Made by a program: the position numbers and the translations under genes | DNA from: Spirochaetaceae bacterium | Lineage (GTDB): Bacteria > Spirochaetota > Spirochaetia > SZUA-6 > Bin103 | Direction of reading: 5' to 3' | Length of the DNA: 49,739 bases | Assembly: GCA_028818385.1 (NCBI GenBank) | Contig: JAPPNY010000143.1 | Coordinates: 1-49,739, forward strand | Shown: piece after piece, positions 27,667 through 36,862 of the stretch | How the letters are laid out: each line of letters opens with the position of its first letter | How positions within the stretch are numbered: position 1 is the stretch's first letter | Notes under the pieces: generated by a model | What the model was told of the DNA's origin: nothing | Databases searched by the model: none | The model's input: only the letters and a program-made list of their open reading frames with translations

Positions 27667-28539
27667 CTATCCGCCCAGGAACAGCCGGCCTACCCGCTCG
27701 TCCTGCAGCAGGTCGTCGCCCCGCGCGGCCAGCGCCAGGTCTCCCGACACCAGCACGTAGCCGATGTCCGCGAACGCCAGCCCCTTGCGGGCGTTCTGCT
27801 CGACCATGATGATCGTCTTGCCGTCGTGGTCGCGCAGATCGGCCAGCAGCTCGAAGACCATGTCGATGAAGCGCGGCTCCAGGCCGATCGACGGCTCGTC
27901 CACCAGAAGCACGTCGGGGTCCATCACCAGGGCGCGCGAGATCTCCAGCATGCGCCGCTCCCCGCCCGACAGCACGCGCGCCGGTTGCGCGCGCCGCTCG
28001 GCGAGGCGAGGATACCTCTCCAGCACGCCGCCGACGGCGGCCCGCGCGGCGGCCCGGTCGCTCATCAGGTAGGCGCCCATCTGCAGGTTCTCCTCCACCG
28101 TCATGTCCGGAAACACGGAGTTGTCCTGCAGGATGTAGGCGATGCCGGCCGCCCGCAGCTTGTCGGTAGCGGGCATGCGGGTGATGTCGCGGCCTTGCTT
28201 GCGGATGGTGCCGCCCATGATCGTGTTCAGGCCGTAGATTGCATGCAGCACCGTGGACTTGCCGGCGCCGTTCGGTCCGATCAGGCACAGCGACTGCCCG
28301 CGGCCGACCTGCAGGTCCACGCCGTGCAGGATCTCCATGCGGCCGTAGCCGGCCACCAGACCCTGGACGCTGACGAAGTCGTCCCCGCCGGCAAGCCCGT
28401 CCAGCGTCTCCCGAGGCACGCCGCGCTCGATCAGCGACGCGCTCTCGCGCGCCACCTGCTCCACCGAGATCGCGGCTCCAAGGTCGCCGGATCCGTAGCC
28501 GGAAACGCCGCCACCCGCGGCAGTGCCTGGTTCCGTCAT
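27667..28539 (-). CDS. livF: Branched-chain amino acid-type ABC transporter ATPase
   Basis: The 290-residue ATPase has Walker A GPNGAGKST, signature LSGGERRML and Walker B VLLVDEPSIGLEP, followed by a VEQN H-loop variant usual for LivF. A 50-residue N-terminal extension rich in Gly and Ser precedes the ATPase fold; E. coli LivF is about 237 residues, so this is extra material of unknown use. The start overlaps the livG stop by four bases. The transported substrate is unknown; the family handles amino acids, urea, amides and related compounds. Confidence 0.88.
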   Translation of the reverse strand: MTEPGTAAGGGVSGYGSGDLGAAISVEQVARESASLIERGVPRETLDGLAGGDDFVSVQGLVAGYGRMEILHGVDLQVGRGQSLCLIGPNGAGKSTVLHAIYGLNTIMGGTIRKQGRDITRMPATDKLRAAGIAYILQDNSVFPDMTVEENLQMGAYLMSDRAAARAAVGGVLERYPRLAERRAQPARVLSGGERRMLEISRALVMDPDVLLVDEPSIGLEPRFIDMVFELLADLRDHDGKTIIMVEQNARKGLAFADIGYVLVSGDLALAARGDDLLQDERVGRLFLGG

Positions 28540-29279
28540 CGTGCCTGCAGGTACGCGTCCAGGACGCGCGGGTCGCTGCGCACCTGCTCGGGCGTGCCGG
28601 ACGCGAGCAGGCCACCGTGGGCCAGGCAGTGGATGTGGGAGGCCAGGTTCATGATCACCCGCATGTTATGCTCGATGACCAGCAGCGTGACGCCCATCTC
28701 CGCGTTCGCCCTGAGCAGCCGGTCGATCACGCCGTTGATCAGGGTCGGATTGATGCCGGCGGTCGGCTCGTCCAGCAGCAGCATCTTCGGAGCGCGCATC
28801 AGCGCCATCGCGAACTCCAGCAGCTTCTGCTGGCCGAACGAAAGGCTGCCCGCCACGTGGTCGCGCAGCGCGTGGAGGCCGGCGAAGTCCAGCAGCGCAT
28901 CGGCGCGCTCGGTCACGGCCGCGGAGAACCGGCGCAGCAGCCGTCCACCGCCCGCCGTGAGCGGCGCGGCCGACACCAGCATGTTCTCCAGGCAGCTCAT
29001 GCCCTCGTAGACGCGCGTCTGCTGAAAGGTGCGCAACAGCCCGAGCCGGGCGATGCCCGGCACCGTCATGCGCTCCACACGGGTGCCGTCGAAGGTCACC
29101 GTGCCGCGGTCCACGGGGTGGTAGCCGACGATGCAGTTGAACAGCGTGGTCTTGCCGGAGCCGTTCGGCCCGATCAGGCCGTGCACGGCGCCGGCCTCGA
29201 CGCCGATGGTGACGTTCCGGTTGGCGGCGACGCCGCCGAACGACTTGCTGACGCCGTCGACCTGCAGCAGGGCGCTCAT
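28536..29279 (-). CDS. livG: Branched-chain amino acid-type ABC transporter ATPase
   Basis: I start at ATG 29279, since VDGVSKSFGGV follows directly; the longer open frame shadows livM. The 247-residue ATPase has Walker A GPNGSGKTT, signature LSFGQQKLLEFA, Walker B MLLLDEPTAGINP and the H-loop VIEHN. The 'LGLLRTFQQTRVYEGMSCLENML' segment is standard for LivG. The 4-base overlaps at both ends make it part of a tightly coupled operon. Confidence 0.9.
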   Translation of the reverse strand: MSALLQVDGVSKSFGGVAANRNVTIGVEAGAVHGLIGPNGSGKTTLFNCIVGYHPVDRGTVTFDGTRVERMTVPGIARLGLLRTFQQTRVYEGMSCLENMLVSAAPLTAGGGRLLRRFSAAVTERADALLDFAGLHALRDHVAGSLSFGQQKLLEFAMALMRAPKMLLLDEPTAGINPTLINGVIDRLLRANAEMGVTLLVIEHNMRVIMNLASHIHCLAHGGLLASGTPEQVRSDPRVLDAYLQAR

Positions 29280-30292
29280 CCGCCTCTGCCCGCGTCCAGC
29301 GCCACGTTGCCGCGTCGCTCCCGGAACCAGCCCAGGATGCCGTCCGGCAGGAACATGACGATCACGACGATCAGGACTCCCATGGCAACCCGATGCCAGC
29401 CCAGCAGATAGGTCCAGAACAGCTCCTGCGTGACGTGGAAGACCATCGCCCCGAGCACCGGCCCCCACAGCGAGCCGCGTCCGCCCATGATCGCCATCAG
29501 GATCATCCACACCCCGAACGTGGCGCCGGCGAACGCGGTGTCGAGCGGATCGATGAAGCCGATGAAGTTGCCGTAGGCGCCGCCGGTCAGGGCGAGGAAG
29601 AACGCGGCCACCGACCACGCGACGACCTTGCAGCGGATGGTGGGCAGCCCCATCGCCTCCGCCTTGTCCTCGTCGTCGCGGATGGCATTGAGCAGCAGCC
29701 CGAACCGGCGGCGATACAGGACCTGCAGCACGACGAAGCAGATGACCGCCACCGCGAGGAAATAGAAGGAAAAGAACCGGTTGTGGCTGCCCAGCGCCTC
29801 CGGGAACAGGGGGGTCACCAGTCCGGAGCCGGCGCCGAGCCAGTCGACCCCGCTGACGATCTCGCCCGCCGCGACGCCCAGTCCCAGGGTGCCGACCGCG
29901 AAGTAGTGCCCGCGCAGCCTGAGGATGCTCGATCCCAGCAGGACCGCCAGGGCCAGCGCGACGACCGCCCCGACCGACACGCCGAGCCCCAGCCCGCCGA
30001 GGTATTGGAGCGGCTCCGGGCGCAAGGCGGCGCTGGCGGCGACCTCCGCGAACTGGTCCGCCTCGAAAAACAGCGCGCGCTGCACCACGGCGCTGGCGTA
30101 CATCCCGGCGCCGAAGAACACGACGTTGCCGAACGAGTTGTATCCCATCTGGCCGCCGACGATGTCCCAGGTCAGCGCCAGGGTGACCAACACCCACAGC
30201 ATCGCGATCTGCGACTGGAATTGCGGCGCGATGAACGGTCCCGCGATGCCGACCGCCAGCAGCGCCAGCGGTCCGACGTGGCGCAGATTCAT
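29276..30292 (-). CDS. livM: Branched-chain amino acid-type ABC transporter permease
   Basis: The 338-residue permease starts at ATG 30292 and has about ten hydrophobic helices with the LivM pattern: LTWDIVGGQMGYNSFGNVVFFGAG, the coupling-loop segment 'NAIRDDEDKAEAMGLP' and a final set of helices ending 'MFLPDGILGWFRERRGN'. It overlaps the fused upstream gene by four bases. It partners the LivH part of that fusion. Confidence 0.9.
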   Translation of the reverse strand: MNLRHVGPLALLAVGIAGPFIAPQFQSQIAMLWVLVTLALTWDIVGGQMGYNSFGNVVFFGAGMYASAVVQRALFFEADQFAEVAASAALRPEPLQYLGGLGLGVSVGAVVALALAVLLGSSILRLRGHYFAVGTLGLGVAAGEIVSGVDWLGAGSGLVTPLFPEALGSHNRFFSFYFLAVAVICFVVLQVLYRRRFGLLLNAIRDDEDKAEAMGLPTIRCKVVAWSVAAFFLALTGGAYGNFIGFIDPLDTAFAGATFGVWMILMAIMGGRGSLWGPVLGAMVFHVTQELFWTYLLGWHRVAMGVLIVVIVMFLPDGILGWFRERRGNVALDAGRGG

Positions 30293-32466
30293 CGCAGCAC
30301 CTGCCGCCTGCGGCTGAGCAGATAGCTGCGCACCAGCAGGATCACCACCAGCAGCGAGAACACGAACGCGGTCTGGAACTCCACGCCCAGGCTGAAGCCG
30401 GCGAAGTTCTCCGCCACTCCCAGCGCGGTGCCGGCCACAGCCACGCCGGCGACGTTGCCCAGCCCCGCCAGCACGACGATCATGAACGATCGTACCGTGT
30501 AGGTGATGCCGATGAAGGGATGGATCACCCACACCATCGCCACCAGCGCGCCGGCGACGCCGCACAGCGCCGCGTTCAGGGCGAACGCCAGCGCGTAGAC
30601 GCGATCGGTGCGCACGCCCACCAGGCGCGCCGCGCGCGCGTTCTGCGCGGTCGCCCGGATCGCCCGCCCGGCCCGGCTGCGGCGCAGGAACAGCACCAGC
30701 AACCCGGCGGTAACGAGAGTCACCGCAAACGCGACCAGCTTGACGTTCCCCAGGACCACGCGGTCGCCGAGCAGGAAGGTGGAGCCGAGCCCGGCGTTGG
30801 CGGTCCGCAGGTCGGCGCCGAACACCTGGTTCATCACCTGCTGCAGCACGATCGTCAGGCCGAACGTGGCCAGCAGCGACACGAACAGGTCGCGGTCGAC
30901 GAGGCGGAACACCACCGCCCGGTACAGCGCCCAGCCGACCAGGAACAGGACCGCACCCGAGACCGGGATCCCGAGCAACGGATGAACGCCCAGGGACGAC
31001 AGCAGCCAGGTGACGTAGCCGCCCAGGATGACCAGCTCTCCCTGCGAGACGTTGATGATGTTCATCACGCCCCACACCAGCGCCATCCCGTAGGCTGCCA
31101 ACACGAAGATGGCGCCGACCAGCAGCCCGTCAAGGAGGATCTGCACGGACAGCGATCCCGACTGCAGCAGCAACGGGCCGCTGCGCGCGGCCACCGTCTC
31201 GGGAACCGGTGCCGAGCCCGGGCGCGGGAACGCCAGATCGTCGGAGGCCCAGGCGGTCGGCGCCACGACCCGGTACTCCCCGTCCTGGATCTGCAGCAGC
31301 ACCATCGGCTTGGCGATGTTCTTGCCGGTCTGGTCGAAGCGGATGTTGCCGTAGAAGGTCTGCATGTCGGTCGCGGCAAGGGCGGCGCGCACCGTCTCGG
31401 TGTCGAACGATCCGGCCCGCTCCAGGGCGTCGGCCCAGACCATGACGGCGGCCGTGGACTCCGCGGCCTGGTACGGCGGGACGTAGCCGTACTCCTCTTC
31501 GAACCGGACCGCGTAGTCGGCGGCGCTGCCGAACAGGCCGTCGCGGTACGTCAGCGTGGGCGCCCACTGGGCCGCGCACAGGATGCCTTCGGCCGCGTGG
31601 CCGAACTGCTCCGCGTCGGTGACCCGCGCCGACTCGCAATGCGTCATGGCGACCATCGGCGCCGACGCCCGCATCTCCTCGGCCTGCCGCACCAGCAGGG
31701 CGGCGCCCTTGGAGTGGCCGGACACCAGCAGCACGTCCGGCCGCAACGCCTTGACCTTGAGCAGCGTGGCCGCCATGTCGTTCGCTTCGCGCGGCAGCTT
31801 GTCGTCGATCACCACCCGCATGCCGTGCCGCCGGGCATCGTCGAGGACGCCGGCGCGGATGTCCTGCGAGAACGGATCGTTGGCGGTCGCCACGGCGACC
31901 CGAAGGGTCGCGGGATCCCGTGCGCCCGCCGCGGCCTGCTCGGCCGCCAGGTTGATCGCCTCCTGCAGGTACTGCTCGGAGGTGGAAAGCACCGCGAACA
32001 GGTAGCGGTAGCCCTTGTTGAACAGCGCCCGTGAGGCGCCGTTGCCCTCCACCATCGGCACCTTGTGCTGCTCGGTGATCGGCGCGATGGCCGTGGTCAG
32101 CCCGGAGCTGTAGGGGCCGAGCATGAAGCGGATACCGTCCTGCCGGATCAGGCGCTCGGCCAACTGGGCGCCGCGCGCTGGTGTCGACTCGTCGTCGTAG
32201 TACAGGATCTCCAGCCGGTACGCCGTGCCCGCGACCACGACGCCGCCCCGCTCGTTGACCATCTTGACCGCCAGGTCGTACCCGTTGCGCGTGTGATGCC
32301 CGGCGGTCGTGTATCTGCCGGTCAGCGAGACCGCCGCGCCGAGCACGATGGCGTCGTCCGTGACGCGGGCGAGCACGGTTGCGGGCAGGAGCAGAAGTGC
32401 CGCCGCCAACAGCAGCGGCATCGCGCCTTGCGCGCGGGCGAGGAAGTACCCGATCCGGCGTTCCAT
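30289..32466 (-). CDS. Fused ABC substrate-binding protein and LivH-type permease
   Basis: From ATG 32466 (MERRIGYFLARAQGAM) one uninterrupted 725-residue frame encodes both parts. An N-terminal hydrophobic signal or anchor is followed by a periplasmic binding protein of the Leu/Ile/Val/amide type (about residues 40-430: 'GAAVSLTGRYTTAGHHTRNGY', 'FMLGPYSSGLTTAIAPIT'). Directly after it comes a LivH permease (about 440-725: 'LLDGLLVGAIFVLAAYGMALVWGVMNIINVSQGEL', coupling loop 'RAIRATAQNARAARLVGV'). In other bacteria these are two genes. No stop or start codon splits them here. The fusion would tether the binding domain to the permease and replace diffusion. The cleavage site, if any, is unclear. 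Confidence 0.85.
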   Translation of the reverse strand: MERRIGYFLARAQGAMPLLLAAALLLLPATVLARVTDDAIVLGAAVSLTGRYTTAGHHTRNGYDLAVKMVNERGGVVVAGTAYRLEILYYDDESTPARGAQLAERLIRQDGIRFMLGPYSSGLTTAIAPITEQHKVPMVEGNGASRALFNKGYRYLFAVLSTSEQYLQEAINLAAEQAAAGARDPATLRVAVATANDPFSQDIRAGVLDDARRHGMRVVIDDKLPREANDMAATLLKVKALRPDVLLVSGHSKGAALLVRQAEEMRASAPMVAMTHCESARVTDAEQFGHAAEGILCAAQWAPTLTYRDGLFGSAADYAVRFEEEYGYVPPYQAAESTAAVMVWADALERAGSFDTETVRAALAATDMQTFYGNIRFDQTGKNIAKPMVLLQIQDGEYRVVAPTAWASDDLAFPRPGSAPVPETVAARSGPLLLQSGSLSVQILLDGLLVGAIFVLAAYGMALVWGVMNIINVSQGELVILGGYVTWLLSSLGVHPLLGIPVSGAVLFLVGWALYRAVVFRLVDRDLFVSLLATFGLTIVLQQVMNQVFGADLRTANAGLGSTFLLGDRVVLGNVKLVAFAVTLVTAGLLVLFLRRSRAGRAIRATAQNARAARLVGVRTDRVYALAFALNAALCGVAGALVAMVWVIHPFIGITYTVRSFMIVVLAGLGNVAGVAVAGTALGVAENFAGFSLGVEFQTAFVFSLLVVILLVRSYLLSRRRQVLR

Positions 32467-32516
32467 GAGGTCGCCTCGATAGCAGCAAGACGACGCCGGG
32501 CCGTCAAGGGGTTGCC

Positions 32517-32543
32517 GGTTGGTTGGGGTTGTTGGTTGGGAGG
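32517..32543 (+). repeat. GGTT-repeat G-rich tract
   Basis: The sequence is built of GGTT/GGGGTT units with at least four runs of two or more guanines, a pattern able to form a two-layer G-quadruplex. It sits about 50 bases upstream of the start of the liv operon, on the strand opposite to its transcript. Confidence 0.35.
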
Positions 32544-33230
32544 CATTGCGATGTGAGATGTCTGGAGTGCAGGGAGGGGAGAACCGAACTGACAGCGGCA
32601 ACCAGAGGGGCCCGGTCGCGGCTCCTCCGCGTCCGGACGGAGACTTGACTGACACTCTGAGCATGCGAAACGCAGCAGCGAACTCTCCTTCGATGGCACC
32701 ACAGCGAGTCCGGCCTGGGCACGAGGCGCACCGCTGGCTGGCTGATCCGTCACGCTGACGGAGTGCACCCTGCCGCTCCGGTGATCTTGACGGGAACCGC
32801 TCGCCATATCCGGTGTTGGCGGATTCACGAAGAACCGTGGTAACAGCCGCGCCGGGGCCGCACGGCTCTGACTCGGCACGGCTCATCCCATACAGAAAGG
32901 CCTTGCGCGGTCCGCCCGCCGAGGCCATGCGCGTCTTATCGCGGCCGCACAGCCGTCAGGTCAGACTGCACACAACGGCCCTTCACGGACTTCGGACCAC
33001 GTTACCGCACTTTGCTCGTGGACACCCGACGGCGCGGTTACGACCGAGTCACCCCTTGGTGGCTGACCCGAATGGAGCATAGGGAGACCGCCGAAGCCGC
33101 CAAGCCCGCGCCCGTCGCGGCAGCGCGACGCCGGACACGACCTGTGCAGTCAGCCCACCCGCGCATCGCGGCGGCGCGCTGCTGCGTCGATCGCTTGATG
33201 GCTCCCTTGAATCCACGTACCATACTGCCG

Positions 33231-33253
33231 TGCTATGATCGTCCCACAGGAGA
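33231..33253 (+). promoter_or_regulatory. Extended -10 promoter and ribosome site of the secreted-protein gene
   Basis: TGCTATGAT at 33231-33239 is a TGn-extended -10 box; TTGAAT at 33207 is too far away to be a good -35 (21-base spacer). AGGAGA at 33248-33253 lies 6 bases before ATG 33260, an ideal spacing, which supports that start. Confidence 0.45.
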
Positions 33254-33259
33254 TTCGCC

Positions 33260-33796
33260 ATGAACAAGCTCGTTTCACTCGTCGTCTCCCTCGGGGTTCT
33301 GATCGCAGCGTCGGGCGGGGCTCAGACCATCTCAAATAGCTGTATCAGCTTCCATCATCTGCCTCCAGGTGAGGGCTACCTCGCCGAAGAGGTCTTCTCG
33401 ACCGCCGGCCCCGTGTTCGCGGGCACCTCCATCTCCCTCGCGGAAGTCGGACCCACCGTCAATCCGCTCATCATCGAACGTTCGGACGTTTATGGTCGCG
33501 CGCTCTCTCTCGACGGCTACCGCATTGTCGTCAAATTTCCCCGTACTATCCTCCGTCTCGAGATCAGAGGATCAAGCGGCCATAGCGTCACCATCATGGT
33601 CAACGGCGAAGAACGCAGCGCGGCCCGGTTCGACGAGATGCCGCCGTTCGCTGGCACGTTCATGGCACTCCAAGGCGGCGATCGCTTGGCGTTCCAGCCG
33701 GACAACGAGACCGGCGTCGCATACCTTGAAATCGCTGGCGTCGAATTGAGGATCGGCGAAGTGTGTGTGGCGCGTATGATTACCGATCGACGCTAA
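33260..33796 (+). CDS. Secreted protein of unknown function
   Basis: The 178-residue product has a clear Sec signal peptide (MNKLVSLVVSLGVLIAASGG, likely cut near GGAQ-T). The mature part is beta-rich, with two cysteines near its ends (SNSC and GEVC) that could form one disulfide in the periplasm. I recognise no family. The ribosome site and extended -10 ahead of it suggest that it is truly expressed. Its neighbour is a lipoprotein-type gene 69 bases downstream on the same strand, so the two may work together at the cell surface. Confidence 0.6.
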   Translation: MNKLVSLVVSLGVLIAASGGAQTISNSCISFHHLPPGEGYLAEEVFSTAGPVFAGTSISLAEVGPTVNPLIIERSDVYGRALSLDGYRIVVKFPRTILRLEIRGSSGHSVTIMVNGEERSAARFDEMPPFAGTFMALQGGDRLAFQPDNETGVAYLEIAGVELRIGEVCVARMITDRR

Positions 33797-33864
33797 GAAA
33801 GACGCGCTGACGGCCGCTACCGCATGACGAGTCACCAAACGGTCCCCTAGGAGAAGAGAATACA

Positions 33865-34822
33865 ATGAGAGCCGCTATGACATCCAAACCTGTTGCCACC
33901 GGAAGCCACCACCTGCCTGCAGTGATGCTGATGCTGTCCGTTCTATCCGGTTGTGAGGTCGCACCCAGTAACGTACCGCTGAGCGATGGTCCGCGGGACA
34001 TGAAGACACTTCGGCACCATCCCATGGCATGTCCCCGAGCACTTGAGGACTACAACGAAGGAGGGTTTTACGCACGGCCTTTAAGCGATGCGATCGAAGA
34101 TGGGGGAAATCTGACCGTCAGCGGCGGTGCGTCGCTGTCTGATAGGAGTCAATGAGCCGGACATTAGGGTTCATCTGATAGCAGAGTCGCATCATGAAGG
34201 ACTAACGAGTTTTACTAGCGGATCTTTGGACCGCGACAAGCTAAACGGCAAAGGTGAGGCCAAGGCATATTTCGATCGCCCGTTGGGTCTGAGACAGGCG
34301 GGCGCCAAGATTCTAATCATGTATTACACGGCCAATAGCGAGGCTCATACAGGCCGTTACTTCTTGCATTGTTACGGAGGAAATAGGTATGTTAGCACCA
34401 AGCGTGCTGTGGATTGGAACGAAATTCCTGCTGGTACAGTGAGTGTATGGCGATTCGATAGCGCCGACTTCACCACCGGTATGTCAGGGAATGTGACTGT
34501 CGAGCTTGGCGGTTACGCCGTGGATTGCACAAGGTCTCCGAGTGGCGATGCCGGTCATCTTAGAACGAATTCCGGAAGAAGCAGATCTTCTCCGCCAGGT
34601 TGGATACAAATTCAGGGCAGCCTATCGGGTGAAGCATGTTTGGACCACTCTACAATTGCACAGCAACATTTCAATTGCATGGGTCCTTTGGACGGGCGCT
34701 GCACCAAAGACCTCGAATGGATACAGTGCTATCAGGCACACATTAGAAACCCGATGGCACACTGCAAGATTCGTGGCTTGGCGGACGACCTTTGGTTTTC
34801 ACCTTTGGGTTTTGACCGCTGA
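33865..34822 (+). pseudogene. Frameshifted lipoprotein gene of unknown function
   Basis: The first frame (ATG 33865 or 33877, TGA at about 34153) encodes a signal with a lipobox-like LMLSVLSGC and about 70 more residues ending LTVSGGASLSDRSQ. The next frame (34127-34822, 231 residues) continues naturally with GVNEPDIRVHLIAES. Removing one A at 34144 joins SLSD to GVNEPDIRV, so a one-base insertion, or a sequencing error, breaks a gene of about 318 residues. The region is clearly lower in GC than its surroundings (by eye near 50 percent), which suggests acquisition. The coding frame after about 34510 is uncertain. I recognise no domain. Confidence 0.5.
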
Positions 34823-34852
34823 CGCTGGCAGAATGCTTCGGGTCGGGATCAA

Positions 34853-34890
34853 GAACCGGACTCGCGGATCAACGATCCGGTTCATTTTGT
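34853..34890 (+). terminator. Possible rho-independent terminator
   Basis: GAACCGGA at 34853-34860 pairs with TCCGGTTC at 34876-34883. A competing, tighter hairpin CGGATC-AAC-GATCCG occupies 34865-34879. ATTTTGTT follows at 34884. It lies about 30 bases after the stop of the frameshifted gene. Confidence 0.45.
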
Positions 34891-35230
34891 TCATATTGAT
34901 AGTCGGTTTCGCGCGAGCAGATGCCTGTAACGGCGTCGTGGGATGAGCACGGCGCCGACGTGTGCGAGCGGTGATTCCGGCCTGGGTGGTGGACCGATGA
35001 CGGCACTTGGTGTGGGTGTGGGTATGGGAGCCCGGCGTACCCTCGACCCGACACGCGAACTATCGGGTCCACTCACCATATGTTGACGACTCCTGCAGAA
35101 GGGGATCGCTGCCATACCGCGACATTTCCGATTGGCAGATCGCAGGACTCCCATCTTCTACTAGACCGCCGGCGCTCACGCCGCCAAGGCCAACCGGCCT
35201 GAGCCGTATCGGAGTCTGCGCGGGCCGTTC
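34891..35230. other. Spacer before the SDR gene, no gene seen
   Basis: After the terminator-like hairpin there is a stretch of rising GC with G-rich runs (GGTGTGGGTGTGGGTATGGG near 35010). No open frame here resembles a protein, and I see no RNA gene. Confidence 0.5.
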
Positions 35231-36085
35231 GTGGTGGATCTGACCGGACGCGTGGCCGTGGTAACCGGAGCCAACTCCGGCGTCGGCAGATCGGCCACGG
35301 AGCTGCTGCGTGCGGCCGGCGCCGAGGTCACGCTAGTGTGCCGCGACCGGACGCGCGGCGGGCGGGCGCTGAGCGAGATCGAAGGCTCCCGTCCCGACGC
35401 CGCCGCCACGCTGGAGCTGGCGGACCTCTCCTGCCCGGATTCGGTGCGCGGGCTGGCCTCGCGACTGACCGAACAGCTCGCGCGCATCGACATCCTGGTG
35501 AACAACGCGGGCTTGGCGCTCGACCGCCTGCAGACCACGGCCGAGGGGTTCGAGCTGACCTTCGCCACCTGCCATCTCGGCCACTTCCTGCTGACCAACC
35601 TGCTGCTGGACCGCTTGCGCGGAGGCGGCCGGATCGTGAACGTCAGTTCCACCGCCCATCGCTTCGGCGACCTGCGGCGCGCGCCGCTCGACCGGATCGC
35701 CCGCGGCCGGGCGTGGCAGGGCGGCTTTCCGGCGTACTGCGATGCCAAGCTGGCCAACGTCCTGTTCACGGCGGAGTGCGCGCGGCGCTGGTCCGGGCAC
35801 GGCATCGCCGCGAACGCCGTGCATCCGGGCGTGCTGGCCACGAACATCTGGAACCGGAGCCAGGGCGTGATGGCCCTGCTCATGCGGGCGATCACGGTCT
35901 TCATGCGCCGGGCGGACGTGGGTGGCACCGCGGTGGTGGAGCTGATCCGGCGCTCGGAACCCGGCCGGGTGTCCGGCCGCTACTTCCACGTCAGGGCCGA
36001 GCGCCCGCCGCAGCCGCAGGCCGCAGACCCCGACCTGGCGCACGACCTCTGGGAGCGCAGCCTCGTCTGGACCGGACTCGGCTAG
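35231..36085 (+). CDS. Short-chain dehydrogenase/reductase (retinol dehydrogenase-like)
   Basis: The 284-residue protein starts at GTG 35231 (GTG 35234 is possible). It has the classical SDR set: TGANSGVG for cofactor binding, NNAG, the Ser of NVSSTAHR, and the active-site AYCDAKLAN (YxxxK). The active site and the end fit the retinol dehydrogenase/protochlorophyllide-reductase-like branch, NADP-preferring by the arginine in 'VCRDRTRGG'. The substrate is unknown. The stop codon shares CTAG with the stop of the convergent sugar ATPase gene. Confidence 0.85.
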   Translation: MVDLTGRVAVVTGANSGVGRSATELLRAAGAEVTLVCRDRTRGGRALSEIEGSRPDAAATLELADLSCPDSVRGLASRLTEQLARIDILVNNAGLALDRLQTTAEGFELTFATCHLGHFLLTNLLLDRLRGGGRIVNVSSTAHRFGDLRRAPLDRIARGRAWQGGFPAYCDAKLANVLFTAECARRWSGHGIAANAVHPGVLATNIWNRSQGVMALLMRAITVFMRRADVGGTAVVELIRRSEPGRVSGRYFHVRAERPPQPQAADPDLAHDLWERSLVWTGLG

Positions 36086-36861
36086 ACGGCTGCCAGTTCC
36101 TCCTCAAGGTCATCCATCTGCGCGCCGCCCGCCATGAGCCGGCGGATGTCGCCGCCGCCGAGGTCTTCGGCGACGCCGCTGCCGATCACCTGGCCGAGGC
36201 TGAGGAACGTGTAACGGTCGGCGACCAACTGCGCATGGATCTCGTTGTGGGTGATGAGGATGACCGCAATGTCCCCGCGGCTCCGCACGCGCTTGATCGT
36301 CTTGAGCACCTCGAGTTGCTGTCTCTGCCCGAGGGCGGAGGTCGGTTCGTCGAGAATGAGCACCCGCGCCCCGAAGAAGATGGCGCGGGCTATGGCGAGA
36401 GCCTGTTTCTGACCGCCGGACATCGTGCCGACCGCCTGCTCGGGATCGGCGATGTTGATGCCGATCTTCGCCATCTCCTCGCGGGTGACGCGGTTCATGG
36501 TCGCCGTCCGCATGACCCCAAAGGGCCGGGGCCCCGTGGTGATCTCACGCCCCATGAAGAAGTTGCGGGTCACGGACGTCAGCGAATTGAGGGCGAGGTC
36601 CTGGTAGACGGTGCCGATCCCGGCATCGGACGCGGCCAGGGGATTTCGGAACACCACCGGCTTGCCGTCGAGGTAGATCGTACCCGCGGTCGGCTGGTGC
36701 ACGCCGGCGAGCACCTTGATCAGGGTGGACTTGCCGGCTCCGTTGTCGCCCAGCAGGGCGTGCACTTCCCCGGCGTGGACGCCCATGGAAACCCCGTTCA
36801 GCGCCGTGAAGTTGCCGAAGCGCTTGACGATGTCATCGAGTCTGACAAGCGGCTCGGCCAC
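36082..36861 (-). CDS. Sugar ABC transporter ATP-binding protein (single-domain, FrcA type)
   Basis: The 259-residue ATPase has Walker A LLGDNGAGKST, signature MSGGQKQALAIA and Walker B VLILDEPTSALG, with the H-loop LITHN. It has one ATPase domain, unlike the duplicated RbsA, matching the FrcA-type systems. It is the last gene of a three-gene minus-strand operon (binding protein, permease, ATPase). Its start lies directly against the permease stop. It likely powers import of a monosaccharide such as ribose or fructose. Confidence 0.88.
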   Translation of the reverse strand: MAEPLVRLDDIVKRFGNFTALNGVSMGVHAGEVHALLGDNGAGKSTLIKVLAGVHQPTAGTIYLDGKPVVFRNPLAASDAGIGTVYQDLALNSLTSVTRNFFMGREITTGPRPFGVMRTATMNRVTREEMAKIGINIADPEQAVGTMSGGQKQALAIARAIFFGARVLILDEPTSALGQRQQLEVLKTIKRVRSRGDIAVILITHNEIHAQLVADRYTFLSLGQVIGSGVAEDLGGGDIRRLMAGGAQMDDLEEELAAV

Positions 36862-36862
36862 G

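Larger units (their letters stand above)
32467..33259. other. 793-base spacer without a supported gene
   Basis: No open frame here resembles a protein. It holds a G-rich tract at 32517-32543 on the plus strand (repeated GGTT units with GGGG and GGG), just upstream of the fused binding-protein gene on its template-complement side. At the right edge lies the promoter-like element for the secreted protein at 33260. The rest shows normal high GC with no clear inverted repeat. Confidence 0.5.

Noticed and set aside
32467..32928. Extension of the fused binding protein upstream of 32466
   Set aside because: The signal/anchor begins at 32466; the upstream codons look non-coding.
32467..33259. CRISPR array or tRNA in the largest spacer
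   Set aside because: No regularly spaced repeats or cloverleaf pattern could be seen.
34506..34946. Alternative frame of 146 codons in the low-GC locus
   Set aside because: It overlaps the more protein-like frame of the frameshifted lipoprotein; its composition is unconvincing, but the frame choice after 34510 remains open.
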